A DNA stretch of 64,000 bases from Hyphomicrobiales bacterium (GTDB lineage: Bacteria > Pseudomonadota > Alphaproteobacteria > Rhizobiales > Rhizobiaceae): positions 55,033 through 119,032 of the forward strand of contig UCJD01000037.1 of NCBI GenBank assembly GCA_900472605.1, written 5' to 3'. The notes beneath the pieces are model-generated. The model was not told the DNA's origin and made no database searches. It saw nothing but the letters and a program-made list of their open reading frames with translations. Positions 39,524-49,256 of the stretch are shown here, piece by piece. Position 1 is the first letter of the stretch, and each line of letters opens with the position of its first letter. A program made the position numbers and the translations under genes.

Positions 39524-42500
39524 TTATCCGACCGGATATCCCTCATCGGGATCGGTGACTTGACGTCCGTTGATGGTCAAATCGTAGCCCCTTGGATGGG
39601 ACGATTTTGAGACCGAAATGAGGTATTTAGCTCCTGCATGTTCGATTTCGGCGGAGAAGCCTTCCCACGTCGTCGGGAGCGATGGCTTCACATGGATACG
39701 GCCGTTCTTGAGCCGGATTCCGAGAATCCCCTCGACGGCCGCGCGATAAAGCCAGCCCGCGGAACCTGTATACCAGGTCCAGCCACCACGACCGGTCAAG
39801 GCGCCGTCGCCATAAACATCGGCGGCGATGACATAGGGTTCCACGCGGTAGTGCTCGGCAGATGCCGGGTCCTTGGCGTGGCTGATCGGGTTCAGGAGGT
39901 CGAAGCAACGCAGCGCGTCGTCGCCGCGATTAAGCTCCGCCAGCGCCATGACGACCCAGGTGGCCGCATGGGTGTACTGGCCGCCGTTTTCGCGAACGCC
40001 GGGCGGGTAGGCCTTGATGTAGCCGGGATCCTTGGCCGAGTTGGCGAAGGGAGGCGTGAACAGGCGGATGATGCGCGCGTCCATGTCGACGAGCTTCGAC
40101 AGCACCGAATCCATTGCCTTGGCGGCATGAGCCGGATCGCCCTCCCCTGACAGCACGCTCCAGGACTGCGCGATCGAATCGATCTGGCATTCCAGGCTTT
40201 CCTTCGAACCGAGCAGGCTGCCGTCATCGAAGGTGCCGCGGCGGTAGTGCGCGCCGTCCCAGGCCGCGGTTTCGAGCGCTGCCTTGAGTTCGGTCAGATG
40301 TTTGCTCCAGCGCTCGACGCGGGCCGTGTCGCCACGTTCCTCGGCAAAGGCGCTGAAGGAGCGCAGCGCGCCTGCCAGGAACCAGCCGAGCCAGACGCTG
40401 GTGCCCTTGCCGCCGATGCCGACGCGGTTCATGCCGTCATTCCAGTCGCCGCAGAGGAAGAGCGGCAGGCCGTTTGCTCCCTTGCGTGCGATGGCGAGAT
40501 CAAGCGCGATGGCGGCGTGCTCGTAGACACTCACCTTGTCCTCGGATTTCTCCGGGCGGTAGAACGAATCGTGCTGTCCCTGCAGAAGCGCCGGGCCCTC
40601 GATGAAGGCGAGCTCATCGTCGAGAACGGTCTTGTCACCGGTTACCGTGCAATAGTGGTGGATGGCATAGGCCAGCCAGACCACGTCGTCGGAGATCAGC
40701 GTGCGCACGCCGGCACCCGTTCCCGGCAGCCACCAATGCTGGACATCACCCTCGCGGAACTGGCGCGAGGCGGCGTTGACGATCTGCTTGCGGGCGATCG
40801 ACGGCTCGTGCAGCACGAAAGCCAACGTATCCTGCAGCTGGTCGCGGAAGCCGAAGGCGCCGCTGGCCTGGTAGAAGGCGGTGCGTGCCATGATGCGGCA
40901 GCCGAGGCTCTGGTAGGGGAGCCAGGTGTTGATCAGGGTGTTCATGCCCTGATCAGGGGTCGAGATCTGCAGCTTGCCCGTGAAGGCCTGCCAGAAGTCC
41001 CGGTTTGCCTGAACCGCACCGTCGAACGACGCCTTGCGGATATCTGCTATCAGCGCGCGGGCTTCTTCCTTCGTCGCGGTATCGCCGAGATAAAGGATGA
41101 CATCGCGCTCCTCGCCCGCGGCGAGGTCGATGTCGATTGCGAGAGCGGCTGCCGGATCACCATCGAGATCGACGTTGCTCGAGAGAACGGTCGCTGGATT
41201 CAACGCTGCCGGCGCCTTGATGGTGCCTGCCTTGCCAATGAACTCACGGCGGCTTGCCGTATAGCCTGACAGCGCTTCGCTAGCAGCGAAGAAGGCCACG
41301 CGCGAGGAGTAGTCGATGCTGTAGTTGTTGCTCGCAAACAGGGCGCCGGTCTCGGCGTCATGCTCGGAGAGGATGAAGGGCGCCGTTTTTTGCGGATTGT
41401 TGCCTAGCACCCACTCGACATAGCCGTAAAGGCGAAGCTTGCGCTGGCTGCTGCTGTTGTTGCGCAGGCGCAAACGCTGCAGCTTGACCGGCCGTTCGCG
41501 ATCGACCGTCTGGGTCAGTTCGAGGGCCACGTCGTTCTGGACGCTGGAGAAGACCGAGTAGCCGAGGCCATGACGCGCTTCGAACTGGATATCCTGGCGA
41601 TCGGAAAGAGCAGCAAAGGGCGTCATGACGGTTCCGCTGTCGCGATCCATCACATAGATCGCTTCGCCCGGCCGGTTGATGACGGCGTCGTTGGTCCAAG
41701 GGGTCAGCTGGTAGTCACGCGAATTGGTGCTCCAGGTGAAACCGGCGCCTTCGGCCGCGACGTGGAAACCGAACTTCTCGTTCGAGATCACGTTGATCCA
41801 CGGCTGCGGCGTGGCGTGGCCGCCGGGGATACGGACGACGTATTCGCGTCCATCGCCGGAGAAGCCGCCGATACCGTTCCAGAAGTTCAGATCACCATGC
41901 TCTTCGATAACCAGAGCAGGGACCTGGGCCTTAGTGACCGATACCGTGCGCTTGGCACGTGACTTGGCTGTGTTGGTCTTCTCGAGTTCCTGCTGCTCTT
42001 CCTTGCTCGGCGCAAACAGCGCCACGGCACGATTGATCTGATCGATGATCTTGCCGTTCTTGGCATGGAAGGTGACGCGGGATGCCGAGATCAGGGCGTG
42101 GTACGTCGATTCCTCCATCAGATCCTTGCGGACGGTGAAGATATGCTGGCGCAGGCCGTCGGCCTGGCCGAGGCGGCGAACATTCTCCGCCATCTGATCG
42201 ACGGCGTGCTGCATGTCCTGTGCGTAGGAAGAGGCACGCTCGTTCATGATCACGAGATCTGCGGTGACGCCGCGCGAGCGCAGGTATTCCTGTGCCAGCA
42301 GGGCTTCCTTGGCGATATCCAGGTCCATGTCGTCGTTGATGCGCAGGGTAAAGATGGGGAAATCGCCCGAGATCGCCAGCGGCCAGAGCGAGGACTGCGA
42401 CTGCATGCCGGCCTGTACCGCCGCTGCATCCGCGCGCAGATACATGTCGGGGTAGACGAGGTGGCGGCCGAGATGCTGGAAAGCGGATGCCTGCTGCGAG

Positions 42501-45500
42501 GTGACGCCGACGTGGCGCATCTGCACCTGGGTGCGCGTCCAGGCCTGGACCAGCTCGTGGTTGAAGGCATCGGCGTGGCGGTAGCGATCGACTGCCTGAT
42601 CCACCTCATTGCGGGTCGGCGCGGCGATGGTCCAGAAAATGACGCTGACCTTCTTGCCGGCAGGGACACGGACCGTGCGGCGCAGCGACAGCACGGGATC
42701 GAGCGTGAAACCGTCGGTGCCCGAGAGGGTGGCGCCCTGATCGAAGGCGGCAGCGTTTGCAAGGCTGCGGCCGCGGCCCAGGAACTTGCGGCGGTCGGTT
42801 TCGAACTCGGTGTGGCGCGTCGCGCCGGCGTTGTCGACGATCAGATGCGCGACTGCGATATTCGGCTCGTTGCCGTCGCGCTTGTTGCGCTCGACGCGAA
42901 TGACGTCGCCGCGCTTGCCGATCTCCGTCTTCACGAACATGCGGGCGAAGGCCGGATGAGCGTTGTCCGTGTCGTCGTTGGTGAGCACCGGTTCGAGATA
43001 GGAGGTCACTTCGATGAAGCGGTCTTCCGTGCCGGTGTTGAGCAGCGTCAGGCGGCGGCCTTCCGCATCGTGCTCGGTGGCGACGATGACCTCGACTTCA
43101 CTGGTGAGTTCGCCGACGGTCTTGGTGAACTCCGCCTTTTCATCGGCGAAGAGAACCTTGACCTGCTCGCCTTCGATGCTCTTCGGTTCCGCCGTTGCCG
43201 ACCACCATTCGTTGGTGGCGGTGTCGCGCAGGAAGATGAAGGTGCCCCAGCGATCCTCGGTCGGATCGGGTTTCCAGCGGGAAACGGACTGGCCGTTCCA
43301 GCGCGAGTAGCCGGCGCCGGTGGCGGTCAGCATCATCGAGTAATGGCCGTTGGACAGGAAGACGAGCTCGCGGTCGCGGGCTGCCGGATCGTAAATCTTG
43401 CGGATTTCCGGACGCAACAGGTCGTCCTGGATGCTGGCCGGGGTGTCGGACTCGTGCTTGCCGCTCATCACGGGGATGTCGCGCGGCGCCTTCTCCTGAA
43501 GCATCAGCTCAGCCGCTTCGATGACGGGATCGGAGTGGAAGAGTTCGCGCAGATGGCCGTTGAAGGCGACGTTGGCGACAGCCGCGATCGACATGCCGTG
43601 GTGGTGGGCATAGTAGTTGTAGACCACCGCGCAGATCTTGCCTTCGGGAACACGGGTCGGCGTGAAGTCGACGGCGTCGTGGAAGCCATACTTACCGAGC
43701 GCGCCGAGCTTGCGCAGACGCTCCAGGTTTTCCACCGCTGCCGGCGGGTTGTACTGGCTGGCGAGGATCGAGGCGTAAGGCGCGATGACGGCATTATGGC
43801 CGAGGCCGCGCTTGAGGCCGAGCGTCGGAACGCCGAAGTTCGTGTATTGGTAGTTGAGGTTATGGTCGCGGGCGTTGAAGGCCGCTTCCGAAATGCCCCA
43901 CGGAATACCCAGCTTTCGGGCGTAGTTCATCTGCTCGATCACGACCAGGTTGTTGGTCTGGTTGAGGATACCGCCGCCACGCTCCTGCATGACCAGAGGC
44001 GGCATCAGATATTCGAACATAGAGCCGGACCAGGAGACCAGCGCACCGCGCGATCCCACAGGCACGACCTGGCGGCCGAGGCGGTACCAGTGCTCGGTCG
44101 GCAAGTCGCCCTTGGCTATACCGAAGAGGCTGGTCAGGCGGCATTCGGACGCGAGAAGGTCGTAGCATGCCTGATCGAGCTCGCCGCTTTCGACGCGGTA
44201 GCCGATCGAGAGCAGGCGGCGCTCCGGACGGAAGAGAAAGCCGAAGTCCATCGAAAACGCGAGATCGCGGGCCTTGTCGCGGAGCGCGGTCAGGCGCGGG
44301 CGGAGCGCGTCGATGTTGGCGAGGTCGAATGTGCTGTCGGAGATGTGAGCTTCGCAGACCTTCACCAGCGCCTCGGCCCACTGGGTGACCTCGGCGCTCA
44401 GCGCCGACTTCACCTCGTGATCGAGGTTGGCGGCGAGTTTCTGGATGTCGCGGGCAAGAACCGAGAGGTTGATGATCCGGATCGACGCGAATTCATGCTC
44501 GCGCTTGACGGCGGCGAGCGCGTTCTGGAAGCCGATGATGCGTTCTTCCAGGCGGCGGCGCAGTGGACGCACGGTCTTGCGATCATCCGGCAGGTCGGCC
44601 AGCACTTCGGCCAGGATGCCCGCCGTGTCGCCGACGCCATCCAGGCTACCCTGCATGTGCGCGGACGGGGCTTCGGCCCAGTTGCGGCAGGCAGACGAGA
44701 TGGCGATGAGGTGGCCGGCGAGGTTGCCGCTGTCGACGGCCGAGACATAGCGCGGTCCAAGCGTTTCCAGCGTATCGGTGTGGTACCAGTTGAACAGGTG
44801 ACCGCGGAATTTCTCCATCTTGTCGATGGTGGCGATCGTCTGCTCGAGACGCTCAATCGTTTCCTCGAAGGAAAACCAGCCGAACTGACGGCCGGAGACA
44901 ACGGACAGCAGGTAGACGCCGATGTTGGTCGGCGAGGTGCGGGTCGCGACGATGACGTGTGGGGTTTCCTGGACATTGTCCGGCGGCAGGAAGTTCTGCT
45001 CGGCTGTTGTGAACGTTTCGAAGTAGCGCCAGGTACGGCGGGCGATCTTGCGCAGGTCGTTGGAGACGGATTCCGCCACTTCCAGGCGGTCCTCGGTCTC
45101 GGCCGACTGGCTGACGTAGTAGGCAACCAGCGGCGACAGAATCCAAAGCGCTGCGAAGGGGATGCCGACGAGGAAGGCCTTGTCGCCAGACGATACCGCG
45201 AAGGCGAGGCCGAGAAGCGCCAGCACGGGCGCGTGCCACATGGCCTTGTAGTAGGACAGGATGGTGCCCTGCTTGCCGGCCTGAACGCTGGCGGCGGTCT
45301 TCCACTGCAGCATCAGCTTGTGGCTGACGAAGAGGCGGTATAGCGAACGGCCGATGGCATCGGCCATCATGCAGGCGCCATCGGCGATGAAGACGATACG
45401 GAGCGCGACCTGCGCGTTGGCGGCACGGATATCCGACCAGACGGTATAGAGGTGGGCGCGGGCGACGATATCGCTGGTGCGCGGGATGATGCCGTTGATC

Positions 45501-48043
45501 AGTGACAGGGTCGGGGCGACGAACAGGCAGAAGATCAGAACGATCTGCCAGATCAGGGCACCGAGCGGGTCCATGAAGTACCAGCCGAGCACCGAAGCGA
45601 AGAACCAGGCAATCGGGGTCAGCGAGCGGCGCAGATTGTCGAACATCTTCCAGCGGCCGAGCGCGGTAACGCCATGCTTGGTGCTGAACATGTAAGGCAG
45701 GAGCTGCCAGTCGCCGCGCGCCCAGCGATGCTGGCGCGAGGTTTCGACCTCGTAGCGGGTCGGGAAGTCTTCGACGAGTTCGAGGTCGGTGACCAGCGCG
45801 CAACGCGCCATCGAGCCTTCAAGCAGGTCGTGGCTGAGAACCGAGTTTTCCTCGATGCGTCCCTTCAGGGCCGCTTCGAAGGCATCGACGTGATAAAGGC
45901 CCTTGCCGGTGAAGGTGCCCTCGCCCGCGAGATCCTGATAGACGTCGGAGACGGTGAAGACATAAGGGTCCAGACCGCGGTTGATCGAGAAGACGCGCTG
46001 GAAGACCGAGGCGTCCTTGCCTGTTGTCAGCGACGGCGTCACGCGCGGCTGCAACACGCCGTAACCGCTTTCGACGCGGCCGGTTTCCGGATTGATCACA
46101 GGGCGGTTCGTGGGGTGGTAGAGCTTGCCGACGAGCTTGGTGACGGCGTCGCGCATCAGGCGCGTATCGGCGTCGAGCGTCATCACATACTGGACGTTTT
46201 CGGGAACGACATTGGCGCCGGGCAGATAGGTCGTGTCGCGGTCGCCGCGCAAGAGCAGGTTCAGCTCGTGCAGCTTGCCGCGCTTGCGCTCCCAACCCAT
46301 CCACGCGCCTTCCGAAGGATTGTAGAGGCGGCGGCGGTGCAGGAGGTAGAAACGCGTCTTGCCGTCATAGGCATATCGCGCCGACAGGTTTGCGACTTCG
46401 CGGCGAGCATAGTCGAGAACTTCGAGGTCGGCTGCCGTCTCCTCGACCTGGCTGTCCGGCCAGTCGCTGAGGAGCGCGAAATAGATTTCGCCGCGCGGGT
46501 TGGCGAGATAGTGGACCTCGATGTTGCGGACGAGTTCATCGACGCTGTCGCGATTGGAAATCAGGCAGGGGACGACGAGCAGCGTGCGGGCGTCTTCCGG
46601 GATACCCTCCTTGAATTCGTAGCCCACAAGGCGCGCCGGGGTGACGAAGAAGGAGAGCACGGTGTTGAAGAGACCCGTTGCGCCTTCCGAAGCCGGCAGC
46701 GAGAACATGATCAGCAACAGGATGATCGCGGCCGGCGCCATGCCGGCGCTCGCCATGAAGTGGCCGACGATGACCATCGCGAGGATGGTCAGGAGGAGTA
46801 CCGGTACGGCTATCGACAGCCAGTTGAAGCGGCGGACGGCGCGAACGAAGTGCTGCACCAGCGTCGGGCTATAGGTCGCTCTTGCTTCCAGCTTCGGGCG
46901 CTGGGCGCCGGCCAAGAATGCGCCCACATTCGGCTCATGGGGTTGCTCGTCGCTAGAAGCCTTGGCTTCGTCCGTCATGTCGAGCGCAAGCTGCGCGATC
47001 TCCATTTCGGTCATGGTCGAGCGCTTGGCGATCTTTTCGATCTGCTTGCGGTACTTGTTGCGCGAGCCGGAATCGAGAAGACCGTAGTCGGAGTTGTCCC
47101 ACAGCAGCTTGTCGACGTGGCTGACCTGCTCGACCCAGACGGACCATTCGGTATCGTCGATCTCGCGCAGGCTGCGAATGATGTTGCCCATCGTGACGTT
47201 GCCGGAGGAGAGACGGCTGTGTTCTGCCATCGTCGTCGCTTCGGTATCACGGCCCAACGCCTCAAGGCGCTCATCCAGCCAGGTGATGGCGAGGCTCGAT
47301 GTCTGCGAGCCGTCGCGCATGCGGTAGAGGAACTGCGTCGAGAAGGTGTTGTCCTCGGCGAGCGGCTCGAGCGTCTTCAGATACTCGGCTGCCTTTGTTG
47401 GATCGGTCAGGCGCACCAATTCGTCGGCTGCCTCGTTGGCGCGGCGGCGCATGCGGCGGCTGCGCTCGACGCGGATCGAGATGCGGCGCAGGTTTTCGAC
47501 CAGAACGTAGCGCACCAGCGAAGGCAGCGCCCAGAGTTCGCCGATCCGCAATGTCTCATGTTCCTGGAAACCGTCGACCAGCGCGGTCAGGCTTTCCTGC
47601 GAAATGGTGCTGTGGGTGTGGGCGACATAGAGCCAGGCCAGCGCCAGCGTGCGCGGGATCTTGGTGCCGTTCACATCGATCGTCGGCAGTTCGCGGTAGA
47701 AGCGCTTGGGGAAGTCGCGGCGGACTTCCTGGATCGCTTCTTCGACGATGTAGTGGTTGTCCAGAAGCCACTCGGCGGCCGGGGTAATGGTCTCGCCGGC
47801 CTCCACATCCGCCGCCGTCGTACGGTAGACGCGCAGTATTTCCTTCTCATTCTCCTTATGCCGGGCGAAGAAGTCGAAGGGTGCGAAAGCGACCAGCGAA
47901 TTGACACCTGAGGTGGCTGCGGATGCACCCATCGCCCGGATGTCTTCAATCGACATGTAGGTCGCGCGGATCGAGTCGTTGTGATCGATCTGCTTGGTTT
48001 CGGACTCGCGGGACAGGCTCGGAGACGTGGGGGAAATAGACAT
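39524..48043 (-). CDS. ndvB: Cyclic beta-1,2-glucan synthase
   Basis: NdvB (ChvB in Agrobacterium, Cgs in Brucella) is an inner-membrane enzyme that starts, elongates, sizes and cyclises beta-1,2-glucan for the periplasm; it is needed for nodule invasion or virulence and hypo-osmotic adaptation. The 2839-residue product matches the known size. Order: soluble N-terminus; hydrophobic segments at about 420-460; GT84 glycosyltransferase with TLDADTR near 625 and QHRWARGDW near 770; more membrane helices to about 980; two large C-terminal beta-sandwich/(alpha/alpha)6 regions of the GH94 phosphorylase type, with FREGDVQHWW and CGDWNDGMNRVG. ATG 48043 gives the usual MSISPTS start. opgC follows. Confidence 0.97.
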   Translation of the reverse strand: MSISPTSPSLSRESETKQIDHNDSIRATYMSIEDIRAMGASAATSGVNSLVAFAPFDFFARHKENEKEILRVYRTTAADVEAGETITPAAEWLLDNHYIVEEAIQEVRRDFPKRFYRELPTIDVNGTKIPRTLALAWLYVAHTHSTISQESLTALVDGFQEHETLRIGELWALPSLVRYVLVENLRRISIRVERSRRMRRRANEAADELVRLTDPTKAAEYLKTLEPLAEDNTFSTQFLYRMRDGSQTSSLAITWLDERLEALGRDTEATTMAEHSRLSSGNVTMGNIIRSLREIDDTEWSVWVEQVSHVDKLLWDNSDYGLLDSGSRNKYRKQIEKIAKRSTMTEMEIAQLALDMTDEAKASSDEQPHEPNVGAFLAGAQRPKLEARATYSPTLVQHFVRAVRRFNWLSIAVPVLLLTILAMVIVGHFMASAGMAPAAIILLLIMFSLPASEGATGLFNTVLSFFVTPARLVGYEFKEGIPEDARTLLVVPCLISNRDSVDELVRNIEVHYLANPRGEIYFALLSDWPDSQVEETAADLEVLDYARREVANLSARYAYDGKTRFYLLHRRRLYNPSEGAWMGWERKRGKLHELNLLLRGDRDTTYLPGANVVPENVQYVMTLDADTRLMRDAVTKLVGKLYHPTNRPVINPETGRVESGYGVLQPRVTPSLTTGKDASVFQRVFSINRGLDPYVFTVSDVYQDLAGEGTFTGKGLYHVDAFEAALKGRIEENSVLSHDLLEGSMARCALVTDLELVEDFPTRYEVETSRQHRWARGDWQLLPYMFSTKHGVTALGRWKMFDNLRRSLTPIAWFFASVLGWYFMDPLGALIWQIVLIFCLFVAPTLSLINGIIPRTSDIVARAHLYTVWSDIRAANAQVALRIVFIADGACMMADAIGRSLYRLFVSHKLMLQWKTAASVQAGKQGTILSYYKAMWHAPVLALLGLAFAVSSGDKAFLVGIPFAALWILSPLVAYYVSQSAETEDRLEVAESVSNDLRKIARRTWRYFETFTTAEQNFLPPDNVQETPHVIVATRTSPTNIGVYLLSVVSGRQFGWFSFEETIERLEQTIATIDKMEKFRGHLFNWYHTDTLETLGPRYVSAVDSGNLAGHLIAISSACRNWAEAPSAHMQGSLDGVGDTAGILAEVLADLPDDRKTVRPLRRRLEERIIGFQNALAAVKREHEFASIRIINLSVLARDIQKLAANLDHEVKSALSAEVTQWAEALVKVCEAHISDSTFDLANIDALRPRLTALRDKARDLAFSMDFGFLFRPERRLLSIGYRVESGELDQACYDLLASECRLTSLFGIAKGDLPTEHWYRLGRQVVPVGSRGALVSWSGSMFEYLMPPLVMQERGGGILNQTNNLVVIEQMNYARKLGIPWGISEAAFNARDHNLNYQYTNFGVPTLGLKRGLGHNAVIAPYASILASQYNPPAAVENLERLRKLGALGKYGFHDAVDFTPTRVPEGKICAVVYNYYAHHHGMSIAAVANVAFNGHLRELFHSDPVIEAAELMLQEKAPRDIPVMSGKHESDTPASIQDDLLRPEIRKIYDPAARDRELVFLSNGHYSMMLTATGAGYSRWNGQSVSRWKPDPTEDRWGTFIFLRDTATNEWWSATAEPKSIEGEQVKVLFADEKAEFTKTVGELTSEVEVIVATEHDAEGRRLTLLNTGTEDRFIEVTSYLEPVLTNDDTDNAHPAFARMFVKTEIGKRGDVIRVERNKRDGNEPNIAVAHLIVDNAGATRHTEFETDRRKFLGRGRSLANAAAFDQGATLSGTDGFTLDPVLSLRRTVRVPAGKKVSVIFWTIAAPTRNEVDQAVDRYRHADAFNHELVQAWTRTQVQMRHVGVTSQQASAFQHLGRHLVYPDMYLRADAAAVQAGMQSQSSLWPLAISGDFPIFTLRINDDMDLDIAKEALLAQEYLRSRGVTADLVIMNERASSYAQDMQHAVDQMAENVRRLGQADGLRQHIFTVRKDLMEESTYHALISASRVTFHAKNGKIIDQINRAVALFAPSKEEQQELEKTNTAKSRAKRTVSVTKAQVPALVIEEHGDLNFWNGIGGFSGDGREYVVRIPGGHATPQPWINVISNEKFGFHVAAEGAGFTWSTNSRDYQLTPWTNDAVINRPGEAIYVMDRDSGTVMTPFAALSDRQDIQFEARHGLGYSVFSSVQNDVALELTQTVDRERPVKLQRLRLRNNSSSQRKLRLYGYVEWVLGNNPQKTAPFILSEHDAETGALFASNNYSIDYSSRVAFFAASEALSGYTASRREFIGKAGTIKAPAALNPATVLSSNVDLDGDPAAALAIDIDLAAGEERDVILYLGDTATKEEARALIADIRKASFDGAVQANRDFWQAFTGKLQISTPDQGMNTLINTWLPYQSLGCRIMARTAFYQASGAFGFRDQLQDTLAFVLHEPSIARKQIVNAASRQFREGDVQHWWLPGTGAGVRTLISDDVVWLAYAIHHYCTVTGDKTVLDDELAFIEGPALLQGQHDSFYRPEKSEDKVSVYEHAAIALDLAIARKGANGLPLFLCGDWNDGMNRVGIGGKGTSVWLGWFLAGALRSFSAFAEERGDTARVERWSKHLTELKAALETAAWDGAHYRRGTFDDGSLLGSKESLECQIDSIAQSWSVLSGEGDPAHAAKAMDSVLSKLVDMDARIIRLFTPPFANSAKDPGYIKAYPPGVRENGGQYTHAATWVVMALAELNRGDDALRCFDLLNPISHAKDPASAEHYRVEPYVIAADVYGDGALTGRGGWTWYTGSAGWLYRAAVEGILGIRLKNGRIHVKPSLPTTWEGFSAEIEHAGAKYLISVSKSSHPRGYDLTINGRQVTDPDEGYPVG

Positions 48044-48374
48044 GGGTTCGGTTCTGGATCCAAACAAAGTTATGGTCGTTAGGGTTTGCCTTGTGCACTG
48101 CCAAATATGACTGCCGCATGAACAATACCGGTCTTTTGCGGCCCCACTGAAAACATTGGCAGTTGCAATCGAACGGCAATGCGAATCGATTTAGATTTGA
48201 TCTTGCGGCCGACCGGGCAAAGAGGTGGGTAAGATTGAACGTCGCCTCCCCGCCAAGCCAATCGGGAAAGTTGGACACTATTGCGACAATTCAAGTCAAG
48301 ATGTTTCGGCAAGTGGTGAACGCACGAAAAATCCGGCGCCTTTTGGACGCCGGATCTCCTTGATTATGCTGGAT
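48044..48374. other. 331-bp region between DUF1328 gene and ndvB
   Basis: The stretch holds the DUF1328 terminator at its right end (48326-48355) and must contain the ndvB promoter. A minus-strand CTTGAC at 48295-48300 resembles a -35 box, but I see no good -10 at 17 bp. No open frame with a ribosome-binding site was found, and no strong secondary structure other than the terminator. Confidence 0.5.
48326..48355 (-). terminator. Intrinsic terminator of the DUF1328 gene
   Basis: On the minus strand ATCCGGCG and CGCCGGAT (48331-48338 and 48348-48355) form an 8-bp stem around a 9-nt loop, followed by TTTTTCG. It lies 20 bp past the DUF1328 stop codon. Confidence 0.88.
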
Positions 48375-48539
48375 TTAGACGCGGCGCATGAGCCGTGCGA
48401 CAAGCGATACGACAAACAGCACCAGGAATATGAAGAACAGTACCTGGGCAATCGATGCTGACGCGCCTGCAATGCCGCCAAATCCCAGAACGCCGGCAAT
48501 CAGCGCCACAACAAGAAATACGAGTGCGTAGTAAAGCAT
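48375..48539 (-). CDS. DUF1328 small membrane protein
   Basis: The 54-residue product (MLYYALVFLVVALIAGVLGF, then GGIAGASASIAQVLFFIFLVLFVVSLVARLMRR) is two transmembrane helices with a Gly/Ala-rich hinge, the standard DUF1328 (YtjA-like) form. ATG 48539 is chosen because AGGAG lies six bases before it; another ATG at 48545 abuts that AGGAG. Family members are often induced under stress or in stationary phase, but their function is not established. It has a clear terminator of its own. Confidence 0.88.
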   Translation of the reverse strand: MLYYALVFLVVALIAGVLGFGGIAGASASIAQVLFFIFLVLFVVSLVARLMRRV

Positions 48540-48627
48540 TGCCATCTCCTTAGTCGTTGCTGACCAGATAACGGCGGCGTGCCTTGTTGGTTCCCTGCCT
48601 GACGAAAAAGGGTTTGTTTTCGGTGCT

Positions 48628-48792
48628 CTAACCGATAACGCCGCAGACCACGGCTGCGAGAAACGTGAAAGCGGCCACGACCAGCGCCGCATTGGCTGCC
48701 AGATGCAGACGACCACGCGTCGTTGCCGGCTTCTTGGAGCGTGCGGAACGGTAGTGGTCCGCATGAGTATGTGACATACCCAAGTTTGCCAT
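48628..48792 (-). CDS. Small single-helix membrane protein, 54 residues
   Basis: This frame (MANLGMSHTHADHYRSARSK to the end CGVIG) encodes a His-rich, basic N-terminal half and a C-terminal transmembrane helix (about residues 31-54, ANAALVVAAFTFLAAVVCGV). GGAGG lies six bases upstream of the ATG, a strong ribosome-binding site, and the codon use looks like that of neighbouring genes. It sits 88 bp upstream of the DUF1328 gene on the same strand. I do not recognise the family. A tail-anchored or small regulatory membrane protein is possible. Confidence 0.7.
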   Translation of the reverse strand: MANLGMSHTHADHYRSARSKKPATTRGRLHLAANAALVVAAFTFLAAVVCGVIG

Positions 48793-48917
48793 GTGTTGCC
48801 TCCGCCTGTTTTCAGCTCTTATGGAGAGCTCAGTTTCTTATATAGTCTACCTGAATGGTAGAGATAAAATTCCACCAGAAGTCACTTGCTGAGAAAATCC
48901 GTCTTGCCGTCGTCGGT

Positions 48918-49097
48918 CTAACAGATGGTGTGCCATGCCCAGATGAGGGAGCGCTCCACCGCGCTGTCCTTGTAGGAGTTCTTCTTCGCAGCGATTTTTC
49001 GATCCCGCTTTGCCATCTTGAACAGCGAACCCGTCCGCTTGGCAGCCTTGGCTGGAGGTGCGAAGTAACCCATGGTCATGCCGCCGAGAAAGAACAT
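48918..49097 (-). CDS. Hypothetical small basic protein, 59 residues
   Basis: The frame encodes MFFLGGMTMGYFAPPAKAAK followed by a Lys/Arg-rich stretch (residues about 21-45) and an aromatic end IWAWHTIC. The ATG at 49097 has GGAG at 6-base spacing; several upstream ATGs in the same frame are alternatives. I do not recognise it. The very basic middle could bind nucleic acid or anionic lipid. Support is the ribosome-binding site and position in a cluster of small minus-strand genes, so confidence is limited. Confidence 0.45.
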   Translation of the reverse strand: MFFLGGMTMGYFAPPAKAAKRTGSLFKMAKRDRKIAAKKNSYKDSAVERSLIWAWHTIC

Positions 49098-49256
49098 CTT
49101 CATCTCCATGATCACGAAAGCTAACAACCGTTAACGCAATCATGACAGAAGCAAGGCAGCTGTCAATAGTCTAGTCGATTGGTCGTGTTTAACAGTCCGT
49201 TAATCTTAACGGCCCGTCGATTGCTAAAAATTTCAATTACTTGAAAAGACTGGGCT

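Noticed and set aside
42065..45343. Plus-strand open frame of about 1,090 codons antisense to ndvB, and others such as 45674-47911
   Set aside because: These arise because the GC-rich minus-strand codons of ndvB leave the complementary frame free of stops. They show Arg/Asp/Ala-rich composition without recognisable domains, and lie entirely within a well-supported gene.
49190..49215. CCGTTAA/TTAACGG palindrome with related copy near 49128
   Set aside because: A 7-bp inverted repeat with a 2-nt loop, no U tract and no known operator match. Could be a regulator site but cannot be supported from two copies.
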